Of a stretch of DNA of 64,000 bases, positions 1 to 12,503 are shown piece by piece (the first letter of the stretch is position 1; each line of letters starts with the position of its first letter). Source of the DNA: Cycas panzhihuaensis (lineage: Eukaryota > Cycadophyta); assembly GCA_023213395.1 (NCBI GenBank), contig CM041465.1:90837741-90901740 (forward strand), given 5' to 3'. The notes beneath the pieces were generated by a model. It was not told where the DNA came from. It made no database searches and saw nothing but the letters and a program-made list of their open reading frames with translations. The position numbers and the translations under genes were made by a program.

Positions 1-2
1 CT

Positions 3-179
3 CAATACCACTTCATTTGGGAACTTGTACAAGCAGACGAGATCGAGTTAGCTTATTATAGCACCAAAGATCAAACAATAGATATTTTCATAAAGGCTTT
101 GGGAAAGATCAAACTCGAGAAGTTCAAAGATAATTTGGGAGTCATACACATTCAGCTTATAGGAGAATGTTGGGACTAA
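3..179 (+). pseudogene. C-terminal tail of Ty1/copia RNase H
   Basis: This short open frame enters from the left edge and ends at a TAA at 177-179. It reads as the last part of a Ty1/copia polyprotein: a QYHFIWE segment (family form is usually KYHFIRE), an acidic DEIELAYY stretch, then TKDQTIDIFIKAL, which matches the usual T-x-DQ-x-ADI-x-TK-x-L signature that closes copia RNase H. No stop is seen in the visible 58 codons, but the rest of the element lies outside the window, so its integrity is unknown. The frame overlaps the start of the 3' LTR by a few bases, as often happens in this superfamily. Confidence 0.75.
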
Positions 180-560
180 CCCCAATGCTATTAAAGGAAC
201 TGTACACCTAGGGCCACCCAAAGCCACCTTTGAGGGCCCCTAGGGCACCTAGAGCCTCCTAATAGCCACCAGGAGCCGACGCTTCTTTATTAAGGTATAT
301 GTATTTATTTATTATTGTTATTTTTTAATATATTTTGAAATTATATGTCGACTAATGTGCAAGTAAGGTGATGGCACTTGTTGCCTCCCCAAAAACTCTA
401 TTTAAAGGGTGTGAATACCTCCTTGGTGTTTTTTAAACACTGCCAATATACGAAAATCACTTGTTTTCTCAAAATGCATTCAATTTAACGTCCTGCTCTG
501 CTCCTCTGAATCCATCATCATGAACTCCTCTTCTCCTTCTCTAAGGTATCCTACAGCTCG
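161..560 (+). repeat. Polypurine tract and start of a copia 3' LTR
   Basis: A purine run (AGGAGAA, 161-167) directly precedes TGTTGGGACTAA at 168, the usual arrangement of polypurine tract and LTR start after copia RNase H. The partner LTR is outside the window, so the right end cannot be fixed; 560 is only a guess from where the composition changes. Confidence 0.4.
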
Positions 561-2410
561 CCCAGCTGTAACCAAAGAGTGCCCAAGGGATTTGGAGGTC
601 TAATTAATGGAGAAGGGAAGGGTTTGCCTTCCTTTGATCACCAAAAAGAAGTGAAATATATGCCAAAACTTATAACAAATGGAGTTATTAAATAAACACA
701 CTTGCTAGAGGAGATAAATAACAGAAATAAACCTATTTCCAGCCACAAAACTGAAGCAAAATAAATATTACCTCATGAGTAAATAAGGACAGACAAGAAT
801 CCTACTTGTTGGGTGAAGAAGGGTCTTTTTGGAGGAAAGGAAGAGACTCAAAGCCTTGGAATCCTGTTGTCACTGTTGGAGTGAGCACTAAGGAGGAAGG
901 ATATTCTAGAGGAGGTATGGCTCAGACCTACGTTTTAGGGTTTTTCCCTTTCAAAGGAAGAGAATAGGAAGAAAGATTGGAAATATAGATAGGAGGCATT
1001 TTTTCTTTTCTTTTGAGAGCTAACAGAGGTAAAATGAACTCAGATTTCAGTTTTTATGCCCAAATGAGGGTTCTCGAGCGATTAGGATTCACTCACGTGT
1101 AGGAAATAGCAGTTTGCCACATGTCAGTTTCACAATAAATGTGAAACTAGCAATTACCAGGCCATGAAAGTTAATAGACAGTCGTCTTGCAGTAAACTTT
1201 ATAGTACCGCGAAGTTTAGTGTGGTACCACAAATATTGTCATGGTGTGAACAAAATACAAGAAGAAATAAGAAGGGAGACTAAGAGACCCCTAAAAGAAG
1301 AGTCTTGGGGTCCAAAAGTAAGATATGTTGTACTAGTAAGGGTTTTAGAGGACCTCTAGGCAGTGGTGGGGCCTCCTAAATATGTAAAAGGGGGCATAAG
1401 AGGCCCTGACGAGGGGTGTAAAATGTACACAAAGGTAATCAAGATAAAATGTTGTGTTAGGAATCACATATAATTCTAATCATAAGAAAAAAGTGGGTTG
1501 CAGGGGCCCATGAGTACCCGAGAGTGTTAAGAAAGTGGCATGAGGGGCAGCGTGGTGTCATAGGACTATGGTCTTAAGTCGTCAAAGGCTATATCACAGT
1601 CACAGGCATAAAATGGGTAGGCAAACCAAGCATCCCAACTATGTATATAATAATACCATACAACATGCAACCATCAAGCATCTTATCACATCCTAAAATA
1701 AACTAGGAGGAAGAGTAGAGATGTATACCTATGCCTACTTAAGAAGCACTATCCATGTCCATTCCCAATAGCTAGGAAACACAAGTGCACATATTGTCTA
1801 TTTCAAAAGTGGGTCTATAAATAAGGTATGTTAAAAAATATAGTTTATGGGCCTCCCAGTATATGTAACAAATATATTCAAGCAAAACATTTCATTCTGT
1901 ATATTAATATACTTTCTCCTATGGATGATATTAGCTCAAGTATCCATACTCTCAGTGGTCTTAGTTTTAGTCCTTCTAACTCTCAATTTCTTGAAGAAGA
2001 TGATTCTCATCATATAGATGATTTTGTTATTAAATAGTATTCTCTTAAGCATTCAGTTGATTTACATGATGGACTTTTACTTATTCAAAAGTAGTCAAAT
2101 AATTTTGATATAGGCAATTCTACCACTTCAAGAAAAACTCAATTTTAAGCAAATCATACTCTCACAAATGTCAAGTTTACTAGGTTAATGATGACTACTT
2201 CTTTGTCCTAAGTCAATATTAAGTGAAGATGTTAGAAATTAATATTGGCTTGCATCAATATGATGTCAATATTTCGACATGCCCTATTTAAGGGTAACCA
2301 TTCTCATGATGTAATATGTTGCATTTAGTTAAAGTATGACTTATTTATCATTTTCATTATTTTCTTGACGAATTTCAAATGAAAAATTATGAAGATTATA
2401 AAGTATTTTA

Positions 2411-2462
<52 letters not shown>

Positions 2463-4193
2463 AAGGAATACTAAAGATAATATTTTTAAAGAATCCTTTA
2501 ATGTTCTTATCCATTATATTAAGTTATTTGCCATTTATAACAACCATAGATATGTTTTACTATATAAAATCTATAATTTAACCAAAAATATGTCCACACA
2601 ATTAAAATATCCAAATGTAGTAGAAATATAAGCATTTGAAAAAGATATCAAAATTGATTGATTATTATAAAGCTAAGAGAACTTTGTGTGTAAATGACTA
2701 AAGTATTGCATACCTTGATAATAGAATATTATCAAATACATAGAATCTAAAGCTTTGCCATCTTTAAGGTGGGCCACCTCTAAATGTCCTATAAGTAGGA
2801 CATATGCTAAAATAAGTTAGCTAACATTTCCAATATGATCCTTTTACAAAGAGACTATGTCATATACATACTAAATTTTCCCTCAACTTACCAACCCTTA
2901 ATTAACTAAAGGCATATGTCATAATTGACACATTATTATCACAATTAATAAAAATTACTTGAGATTATACTCACTTACACATCATAACTAAATGCATCTT
3001 AATAATTCAAGCTCTAAACCATATATGATAATGATACTAGTAAAATCTATCCTTTTAATTTTCTCTCTTAGTATATTAACTCATCTCTTCTTCTAAATTT
3101 TGGAAGTTATCTCACCCTTCATAATATCCCATATTTCTCCCTATAACTTTGCTTTTCAATTTATTTGTTCCTTGTATGATATTTATCTTTTTTATTTGCC
3201 TTATTAATACTCTTTATATTTTAGGATGAATTAATTTTCAAATTGTCTCTACATAAGGATAGTCTTAAATTAGATGTGTGATTATTTTATCTTTTTGGCA
3301 TACATAACAACTATTATTTATTATGTTTATGGTGTTTAATTGAGCTTAAGTCATAACTTTATGTTTTACTTATATACTATGTTACCTTTAGGTAGATCTC
3401 AAACTACCAGAATGTGATAAAATTAGATTTCTAATATCCTCAAATTTTGATTATAGGGAATGCGTGGATCCCTAACTTTTATCATTGAACTACTACAAAT
3501 CACCTTGAACTTGCATTATAATTCCTTGGTTAAATCTTCCTTTTTCCTTTTACTTACCTTTGGGGAAAAAATAAAGATATTGCTCTTTTTATATAAATAT
3601 AGATACTTGGAAAATCTTTCTAATATATGAAATGATAGCCAAGATTGTATCACTTGTAATGGATCTGGTTCTTCGCATCTACTAGGGTTTGCACTAGAAA
3701 CAACGATGGCGAGGTGACCTACTAATGTTGTGAAGACGCATAGAGTGGCAAGATGAGTCCCAGACGGGCATGAGGGGGTGATAACACCTCCAAGATTTAA
3801 AGGGGAGGATGCTAGGTCATCCATCGTAAAGATCATTGGGTTGTTGAGCCACCTGTACATGGATCTGGCACCTTGATTAAGCAAAGGAGATAGTTATTTA
3901 TGTTTGAAGGATGGTAACTATCGTGTCTTTAACTATAAGTGGAGGAGGATCTACAAAGTAGTAGTAGAACAGAGTTCTAGGTTTAGAGAGCATGTGCTAA
4001 GAGAGGCGATATGCAACCTAACCGACTACAGAATACATGAGGCTAAGGTGATATCTCTATGGAGAATAGAGACTAGTGCTATGGATAGAGGAGAAAAGAA
4101 ACTTGATTGTCTTTCCTAGGTAAGACTCATTTGTTGGTTGATGTTTTGATTTGTGTTTGCTTTGTTGCATGATAGAGTTAGTATAAACATATA
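560..4193. other. AT-rich stretch with no recognised gene
   Basis: I read both strands and found no family I recognise. Short open frames occur (for example 1828-2037 and 3904-4119 on the plus strand) but they show no known motif and look like chance frames. The part nearest 4194 may be the 5' untranslated region of the LINE that follows, but nothing marks its first base. Confidence 0.5.
2414..2462. repeat. (TA)n microsatellite running into a T tract
   Basis: About 17 TA dinucleotides are followed directly by a run of about 16 T. A poly-T next to a simple repeat can mark the end of a reverse-strand retroposon, but I see no retroposon body to its right. Confidence 0.9.
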
Positions 4194-5466
4194 ATGGATC
4201 CCAAAACATGTAATCAGTCCTCAAATGTGTCTCTAGGGAGATCCTACTTGAAGGTGCTAAAAATAAGAAAGGAAGAAGAATGTGAGATAATCCCTATTTT
4301 TCAAGATGACAAAATTAGGATACTAGTCCCTAAGAGGTTGGTTGAGAAAACAAAGAAGCATTGGGAGAACTTCTTAGTTGGTAGATTCTCAAGACCTAGA
4401 CCTATTTTGGATTCAATAAGAAGCTAGACAAGGAAGAGGTAGAGGTTTGATAACCTTATGGAAGTTATGACCCTCCCGAAGGGTTGTGTGTTGTTTAAAT
4501 TCATAACCCAAGAAGATATAATAAATATCCTCTTGAAAGCTCCCTATATGTTAGGGAGGAAAGCCTTACTCTTGGAAAAATGGCACTCTAATTTTGATCT
4601 AGTGGTGCCTGTGATTAAGTAAGCTCTGGTTTGGCTCCAGTTACTTGGTCTTCTGCTTTAGTTTTGGAACATGGAGGTTATCAAGGGGATGGCGAGAGCT
4701 ATTGGTCCCCTCCTAGCTGTAGATTCTGCTACCAAAAATAAACAAATTGATAAAAACTAGGTTCTATATTCTAGTTAGGCTTGATAAGCCTCTCCCAGAT
4801 AATGTATGGATTGATATGTAGGGGTGTAGCAAGGAATAACCTTTGGTGTATGAGCTAGATAACTTTATATGCTTGGTGTATAGAAGGTTAGGCCACTTGC
4901 CTCAAAAATGCCCTAGGGAAAGGAAAGAGGAGGGGGTGAGGCAGGAGAAAATCTCGTGCCAGAGGATAGCTTGTCTAAGGAGGATTTTCAAGGGTTAACG
5001 AGTCTATTAAACCATTGTTTAGATATTGAGGAAGAGAATTAGGCTTTAACCTTGAGACAGAAGACACTCTTTTGGAGGAAGTAGAGGAGATCCATGGATT
5101 CAGAAAGAGGATTGAGGAGGCTACCCATCCTCAGGATGAGAAGATAATTAAGGGGCTAAATTTGAGGGGGAGATAGGAGGGTTCAGAGGGGCCAGAAAGG
5201 GAGGGGATAATCAAGGGGATAGCCCCTTAGGAGGAGCAGAGAGAGGTGGGTCAGAAAAAAGGATCCAGTATAGGGTCAGAAAAAACAGTAGGGAGACCTC
5301 CTTTGAAGATGCTGAGAGAGAGGGAAGCAACCTCTCAAATCAATCAGGGTACCCAGAAGACTTTAAAGGATGGTTTTTTAGAAGGACCAAGATTAAGACC
5401 TAGAGAGGAGGCCCGTAAAGGCCTAAAAGAGGAGGGAGGGGAAATATGGAAACCCAAGAGAAATAG
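4194..5466 (+). pseudogene. LINE ORF1 remnant (DUF4283-like, zinc knuckle)
   Basis: LINE ORF1 proteins bind the element RNA and act as nucleic-acid chaperones. The first 77 codons are open and contain VEKTKKHWENFLVGRF, matching the start of plant ORF1 proteins. In shifted frames the remnant continues with the DUF4283-like core (VWLQLLGLLL, then FWNMEVIKGMARAIG near 4660-4720) and a knuckle near 4868-4915 reading CLVYRRLGHLPQKC, where the second cysteine of C-x2-C is now tyrosine, a G-to-A change. Beyond that lies a charged, poorly conserved tail up to the ORF2 start at 5467. Several TAG codons sit where Trp or Gln is expected. Confidence 0.75.
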
Positions 5467-8400
5467 ATGAATCTAGTCTCTTGGAATATAAGGGGACTGA
5501 ATGCTCCCTCAAAACAAAGGATCTTGAAGGATATGAGGATGCGAGAGCAACCGGATATTATTTTTTTGCAAGAAAGTAAGCTGAATATGGAAAATAGTTT
5601 ACGAATTAAAGGTAATATTTGGAAGAAAGTCAAGATGTTAGTAGTGGACAGTAACCAAGGGGAAGGGGGAATGATGGTGCTATGGAACCCAAAAGATTGG
5701 ATGGGGGAGATTCTTAAGATGGGGGATAGCTTCATCTTTGTGTAGATCACGTGTAGAAGGTCAAACTTAAAATTGATGACTATGAATATATATGCTCTAA
5801 ACTAGTAAGCGAGGAGGAGAGTTTTTTGGGACAAGATTCTAGAGGATCATAGAGAGTACATTATATCTTGGTTGGTGGCCAGTGACCACAACTTGCCCCT
5901 TACCCTAGGTGAGAAAAGAGGGGGGTAGGAGGGGTGGTCGAGTAGCATGCATGATCTAGGTAGCTTCATTAAAAAAGGAGGGTTATTGGATGTCCCTCTC
6001 AAAGGAGCTAAATTCACCCAGTTGAATAGAATGATTGGGAGCCATCACATCCAAGTGAGGCTTGACAGAGTATTGATTAACTATGATTAAACTAGATGCT
6101 TTAATGATATAGACTTAGAAATGCTCCCAAAAGCTATATCAAATCATTCTCTTCTTCAACTCGTTTTTACTAATACTAAGAAGCATAAAGGATCTCCATT
6201 CAGGTTCAAAATGATGTGGATCAGACATCCAAATTTAAGAGACAAGATTAAAGATTGGTAGAAGATTCTTGTCCAGGGATATGCGATGTATAGGTTCCCA
6301 AAGAAGTTGCACCGGGTCAAGAGATAAGTGAAAAGTTAGAATAAGGAGGTGTATGGAAATATTTTTTCATCTAAGGAGCTGATCATTAGGAACCTTGAAG
6401 TTATTAAGAGGAGGATCCAAGAGGAAGGGAGATCTCAGGAGTTGAACAAAGTAGAAAAGGACCTAGTTGAGAACTTAGAGGAATCCATAATTAAGGATGA
6501 GATTCACAAGATACAGAAATCAAGGGCTTTATGGCTAGATAAGGGAGACAGAAACACTAAATTTTTTCACATGACAGCTATGAAACATAGAGTAAGTAAT
6601 AGAATTGGTAGCCTCCTTAACAAATATGGTCAGGAAGTCAAGGTTTAGGAGCACCTGATGGCCTCCGCTATGGATTATTTTAAAGAGATGTTTAATGAAC
6701 TGTGATGCTAAGATGAGGAGGATAAAAAGGTTTTTCTTAGAACCATTCCTAAATTGGTTAATGAAGCCCAAAATAACCTGCTCAAAGCCTCCTTTACCAT
6801 GGAGGAAATTAAGAAAGTAGTTTTTGAGATGAAGAGGGAGAAGGCGCGGTGCCCAGATGGGTTTCCTCCTGAATTCTATTGGGAATTCTAAGATATTATT
6901 AAAGGGAACTTAATGGATGCTATGGATGAATTCCATAGGAATCGAAAGCTTCTTGGTGAATGGCAAGCTACATTCATCATTTTAATTCCAAAAAAAGAGG
7001 GCACAAAAAGTATGAAGGATTTTTGCCGTATCAGTCATCCTCTTTAAAATCCTGGTAAACAGATTAAAGAAAATCCTTCCCTATATTATCTCTCTGAACT
7101 AAGAAGGTTTTATCCAGGGAAGACAGATTATGGATGGTATAATTATTATTCACAAAATGCTCCACTCAACCCAAGTGAAGAAGGAGCCCAGTATGCTTAT
7201 AAAAATTGACCTTTCGAAAGCCTATGATAGAGTTTCATGGGATTACCTATTAGAATGTATAGAAGCCTTTGGGTGCAGAGATGTTTGGAGGGAATGGATG
7301 CACTTTTGTATATCCAAACCTTAATACTTTGTTATTATTAATGGCTTATCTTCGACCTACTTTCCAGGTCTTAGAGATTTGAGACAAGGATACCCCCTAT
7401 CTCCTTATTTATTTATAATCATAGCTGAATTATTGGGTAGGGCCACGAAGGATGCTAGAAGATTAGGTATAATTAATAGTGTGAAGCCCACCTGTGGTAT
7501 TGATAATATTTTGCACCACCACTTTATTGGCGATAATATCTTTCTAGGAAAAGCGGATGTAAGGGAAGCTCATAGTTTCAAAGAAGACCTAGAAAGGTTT
7601 GAGAGGGCCAGAAATCAAAAGATAAATCTTAACAAAAGTAGTGTTTTCTTCATAAACACATTAGAGCATACTCAGAGGAGGAATGGTAGTATTTTAGAGA
7701 TGATAGTTTGAAAGCTTCCCACCTCATATTTGGGTATGCCCTTATTTGTAGGAAACATGACTAAGGAGATGTGGAATCCTATTATAGACAAGATTCAGAG
7801 AAAGTTGGTTGGTTGGAAGGGAGTTATCCTAAGTCAAGCTGGGAAGGTTCTACTAGTTACCTCCTCCCTTCAGAGCATCCCAATGTACCTGATGAATTTA
7901 TTTAGATTGTCGAGCTGGGTTTTGGTGATGATGGAATCTATTTAGAAGAGATTCCTTTGTTCTAGGGTGAAGGAAAAGGACATAGTTCACCTAGTAGGAT
8001 AGGATAAGGTTTGCCTCCTAAAATTGGCAGGAGGTTTAAACCTTAGAAGACTCTCACTTTTTAACAGTGCTTTAGTTGCAAAGAGAGGATGATGCCTGGC
8101 CAAAAAGGTAGGTGGTTTATGGGAAAGGATATTGACCTAAAAGTATCTTTAGGGAGGGAATTTTCTAAATGCAAATCTATCGTCCTCCCATAGATCCCCC
8201 GTTTGGAGGAGCATCCTAAAATCTAGAGAGATGTTAAAGAAAGGAGTGTAATAGAGGCTAGGCAATGGGAATATTATAAGCTTCTAGGAGGATGTTTTGT
8301 ATGGTGATTTGAAGCTAAATAGTAGACCTGATCTAGCCCCTTTGTAAATCCTATATGAGAGGAGCTACAGGTTAAATGTGAAAGACTACTAGGTAGGTAG

Positions 8401-9642
8401 GGGTACAAATAGAAGTTGGAGGAGATTTAAGGGTCTTGAGGGCAAGGCTATTTTCCAGGAGAAGATCGTTGCCCTAAGAGTGGTAATTGATAGGTGTTAT
8501 ATCCCAAAAAAGGAGGAAACTGATTTTATAGTGTGGCTTCATCTCACTCGAGTGAATTTTCTATGAAGTAAGGATATCACCATTTATGCCTCAAAAGGGG
8601 AGACCAAAGGAACTTTCTTCTAGAAGGAGTTTAGAAACTTGACCTCTACCTGAATATTATTGTGTTTTGGTGGATTAATTTGAAAAACAAAATACTCATA
8701 ATTGATAATCTTAGGAAGAGGGGGTTTGTGATGCCAAACATGTGTGTTCTTTTACCAAATTGAGGAGGAATCAATAGATCATATTCTCCTCCACTGTGAT
8801 TTTGCTAAGAAAGTATGGTGGCTAGTTTTTGGCCTATTTGAGATCTAGTGGGTGAACTTTGGGACTCTAGTGGAGCAATGGCTATCCTGGTATAGCCCTT
8901 TTAGGAGCATATCTCTATCTAATATTTTGCAGGTTTCCCTTCCATTATTGATGTAGAATCTATAAAAGGAGAGGAACATGAGTGTTTTCCAAAATAGAAA
9001 GCTTGACAAACATAGGATTTTCAGTATTATTCATACTAAAATGCGGGAGATAAGGAAGCCCAAAGATGAAAAATATGTGATAACTCAAGAGAGTTCTATT
9101 TAAAAAAAAAGGGGGGGTTACTCTTAAGGCCTAAAGGAGCATAGAAGGTCTTGTTCCTGGACTCATGGGTTTAAATCAATTTTGATCGAGCCTCGAAAGG
9201 AAACCCTAGGGAAGTTGATGGAGGGGATATCTATAGAGATTCTAAAGAGGGTATTAAGTGGCCTTTTGTTGAATACTATAGTCAACAAATAAACCATAGG
9301 GCTGAGATGGTAGCTATGAAGAAAGTCCTGGATTTGGCTATAGATTAGGGCCATGATAAGATAGTTTTAGAAGGGGATTCACTAAATGTGATTAATTTCC
9401 TCAAAGGTATAACAAATCTAGACTGGAGAACAAAAGCTTTAATTAGGGATACACAAAAAATCTTAAAAGGAGTTGAGGTTGTTCAACTCAAACATACCAA
9501 CAGAGAGGACAACAAGGCACTAGACAAGTTGGCAGACTGGGTGATTACTCACAAAAGGGCTATGGTTTGGGTAGAGGATCTTTTGGAGGACATTTTGAGA
9601 CTAGTTGAGGGGGAGAGGGCCCAAGAGATGCAGCAAAGTTAG
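5467..9642 (+). pseudogene. LINE ORF2 remnant: endonuclease, reverse transcriptase, RNase H
   Basis: ORF2 would nick the target and copy the RNA onto it. The endonuclease begins at 5467 with MNLVSWNIRGLN and keeps FLQESKL; further endonuclease blocks follow to about 6170 (VRLDRVLIN, then NHSLLQLV). Reverse transcriptase blocks include ARCPDGFPPEFYW near 6850, LIKIDLSKAYDRVSWDYL at 7196-7250 and MRQGYPLSPYLF at 7379. The catalytic FADD box reads FIGD at 7523-7534, so the first aspartate is lost. A Cys/His region follows in broken frames. RNase H spans about 9165-9642, with HRAEMVA and LEGDSLNVINFL, and ends in an open stretch of 84 codons. Multiple frameshifts and stops make it non-functional. 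Confidence 0.85.
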
Positions 9643-9794
9643 CCACCGAGCTTATTGGGGTAGGGTGTGTTTGTGATAGCTATGGTTTAGCTAGGCCATA
9701 GGCTTGTCATGGCCATTTTGTTTCTACCCGAGAGGCAGCTGATGTAAAAGGTTTTGGGGTCCTTTTAAAACCCATATCAATTCTTTTACCTTAC

Positions 9795-9808
9795 CAAAAA
9801 AAAAAAAC

Positions 9809-9835
<27 letters not shown>
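9795..9835 (+). repeat. LINE poly-A tail followed by (TA)n
   Basis: A run of 13 A marks the 3' end of the LINE and is followed by about 13 TA units. Tails of this kind are common at LINE 3' ends and often turn into microsatellites. Confidence 0.8.
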
Positions 9836-9840
<5 letters not shown>

Positions 9841-12157
9841 GATAAATATATATCATAAAGCTAAATGGTCATTTTAAAAGCCATAATTTATTCTTATATT
9901 ATATATGAGTTGTTCTAAAATAAACAAATATGGTAATATTTTTAATAAAATATTGATAATTCCAATGAACATTTTTGAAGAATTATCTATATTTACAAAA
10001 TTATTTTTGAAATTTTCTAGGGAAAATATAAGTAATGGGATATGACTAGCCTATGAAGTTCTTCTTGCTTATCTTAGTTTCTTAGATTAATATAGAATGT
10101 GATTCATGATGAATTATTTTCCTCCTGAGTTCTCTTTATTTTTACTTTTATTTTTTCCTAACCTTTAAATTTTCTATGAAATAACTTTCATTAGGGGTAT
10201 GGATGATTAATATTTCACACGCATTCAAGGATCAACTCTACTTCTACTTTAGAATAGATGATCAAATCATAAGTGATGGTTAATTTTGAACTCCTAAATG
10301 TGGATTCGAATAACATATTTTCTTATTGGCCTCTCAAATGTTTTATGCATTACTAATATATACGATGTATGATGCTTCTTTGATTATCCCTATTCCTTCA
10401 TTTACTATATCAAATTCCTTCTTTTGCTTATTAATAAACTCTTAACTGCCTTCCTCTTTTTATACAGGATCCCCCCCCCCCCTTTGTAAGAGCTTAATAA
10501 ATAGGATATGTTCCCTTTCATTATATTCTTCACTCTTACCTTCAAAAGGCAATGTTTATATTTAATCTTCATAAGATTTTATATTCTCTTTATTTGTTCT
10601 TCTTTTTTAACATTGTAAGTTAATTCCCTCTTGCCAACCTAAATCTATACTTATATCAATAGATTAACTTGATGCATTTTTTATATAGATTGAGATTTTG
10701 TATGTTCTTTTATTGCAATTAGTAAGGTAATTAATCTAAAGAGTTTTTTTCTTCCTTAATGGGAAGAATTTTACCTTCAAAATAGTAATTATTTCTTTGA
10801 TTTTTTTTTAGATAAAATAATAAAGCTCTAGGTTGAATCTTTTATTTATGTCACGACATCATTAATGATGGTGACTATTGTTTTCTTGTGATTATATTGT
10901 TGATTTTTTCATTATTATTAAAAGCACCACAATTATCTTTAAACACCATTACTTCACTTTTATCTTTATTCATTGCCAAGGATTTAAATATATTACCTTG
11001 AAATTTTATTATGACTTAAATCAACACCATATAATAATAGAAAGGGAGGGGATATATCATTAAGGTCATACATCAATTTTGGACTTATTATAATGACATT
11101 TACTACAACTTGGATGAGTTTAAAAAATCATCAGTGTTTTCATTAAAACATTGTTATTTTTTTAATGGCCTACTTCCCCTTGGTTTTTAAGCCTAATGTA
11201 GTCATAATCACTTTTATAATTGACATTGATGGATTTTTATTAACACAAATGGACCTACATCTAATTATTGTATTCATTTTACATACATATACTTTCTTCT
11301 TCATTCTAGATGGATAATTTTAGGGATCACCTCAAACAAACATCATATTAAAGATAATTATGATCTTGAGATTTCTATGATATGCCTATAAATATAGTAA
11401 TGGGAAGAGTCATTGAGTCCTTAAGGGAATATAACCCTTTAATACCATGCTTTTTTATTTCTTAAAGATCCATAAGGAAGTTGCGATGGCATGTTCACAT
11501 AAAGACATGAAAGAAGAATTTCTTTCCATGAAAAAATTATTCTTTCATAAGAGTATTTATATCTTTTATCAAGGATAAGAGAGTTGAGAAGCTACTATAT
11601 TATCTACTTGATGACTGCTTCATCACTCATTTTTCTATATTTGGAGGAGGAGAAGCCATTCCTAATGTGGCATTAATAATTATAGGCATGGTTAAGTTAA
11701 GACTTATTTGTGATATATATTCGTCTCATTCATAAATATTTATTCTTTAATAAAATTAGATCTACTTAATATTTTCACTCTATTCATTATACTAGCCTAT
11801 TTATTCATCTTTCCTTTAATTGATTGAAGAATATTTACTTTCCATACAAAGTAAGTTATTACACCTAATCTTTATTAGAGGAAAATAAGCCCTCATTTGC
11901 ATACTTATTTCTCTTTGTCTTGTGTATATACATATCATAAACTTGGAAGTAATGAATACTAAGAGTGCCCCATCATTAATTGGCTTTATTAAATCTCATA
12001 AGTAAGTAGGAATAAGTATTTATGATGTTTTCATTCTTCATCCCATTCAAGTACTTGTTGGCTTGTGTGGTCTTCAAATTAAAAACTCTATTTTTCTTCT
12101 TCTCAAACCTTATTAAGCCTAGTCATTTCTAGAGAACCATATCTATCACTAATAAAT
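9836..12157. other. AT-rich spacer; no gene recognised
   Basis: No coding region, LTR or RNA gene could be supported on either strand. The only notable items are a run of 12 C at 10471-10482 and the sequence TAAAT at 12153-12157, which is the left copy of the Cop1 target-site duplication. Confidence 0.6.
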
Positions 12158-12490
12158 TAGTAAAGTGGCTATGTGTTAACTATATAGATAATGTAAATGT
12201 GGTTTAATTGATAAGTTGATTAATTGAATGGCCATGATTAGTAAAGAGTTACATCTCTTTAAATGGATGTACTATATGAGTTTGACTATATACCAAACCC
12301 TAGGTTGAATGTATCATCTCATTGTGGTGTAATCAATATAACAATTAATTTGGCTTGGTGGGTTTTATCTCGTAAGAGTTTTCCCATATTAAACCTATAT
12401 ACTATATACTTGTACTCTATGATGCTTTCTTGTTGTGTATGATCAAGATCTTATAATTCAAAATACATGCATGTTTCATGTTTCTTCATA
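12158..12490 (+). repeat. Cop1 5' LTR
   Basis: It matches the 3' LTR from GTGGCTATGTGTTAACTA onward. It is 333 bp against 313 for the partner; most of the difference is one indel near 12395-12425. Boundaries were set from the identical TAAAT flanks and the adjoining primer-binding site. Confidence 0.9.
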
Positions 12491-12491
12491 A

Positions 12492-12503
12492 TGGTATTAG
12501 AGT
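12492..12503 (+). promoter_or_regulatory. Cop1 primer-binding site (tRNA-iMet type)
   Basis: TGGTATTAGAGT differs from the canonical TGGTATCAGAGC at two C-to-T positions and begins two bases after the 5' LTR. Minus-strand DNA synthesis would have been primed here. Confidence 0.8.

Larger units (their letters stand above)
4194..9807 (+). mobile_element. Decayed L1-type plant LINE with ORF1, ORF2 and poly-A tail
   Basis: The order ORF1 (DUF4283-like with one zinc knuckle), apurinic-type endonuclease, reverse transcriptase, then an RNase H domain and an A tract at 9795-9807 is that of plant L1-type non-LTR retrotransposons that carry RNase H. Both genes are full of stops and frameshifts, many of them TAG where the family has tryptophan or glutamine, so the copy is old and dead. 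The 5' end is unknown; 4194 is only the first ORF1 start codon. No clear target-site duplication was found, partly because both flanks are simple AT sequence. Confidence 0.85.

Noticed and set aside
1828-2037. 69-codon plus-strand open frame
   Set aside because: Ser- and Ile-rich without any known motif or good context; treated as chance.
3516-3884. 122-codon minus-strand open frame
   Set aside because: No recognisable domain, and it lies just upstream of the oppositely oriented LINE.
10471-10482. Run of 12 C
   Set aside because: A single homopolymer; too short and isolated to call a G-quadruplex or element end.
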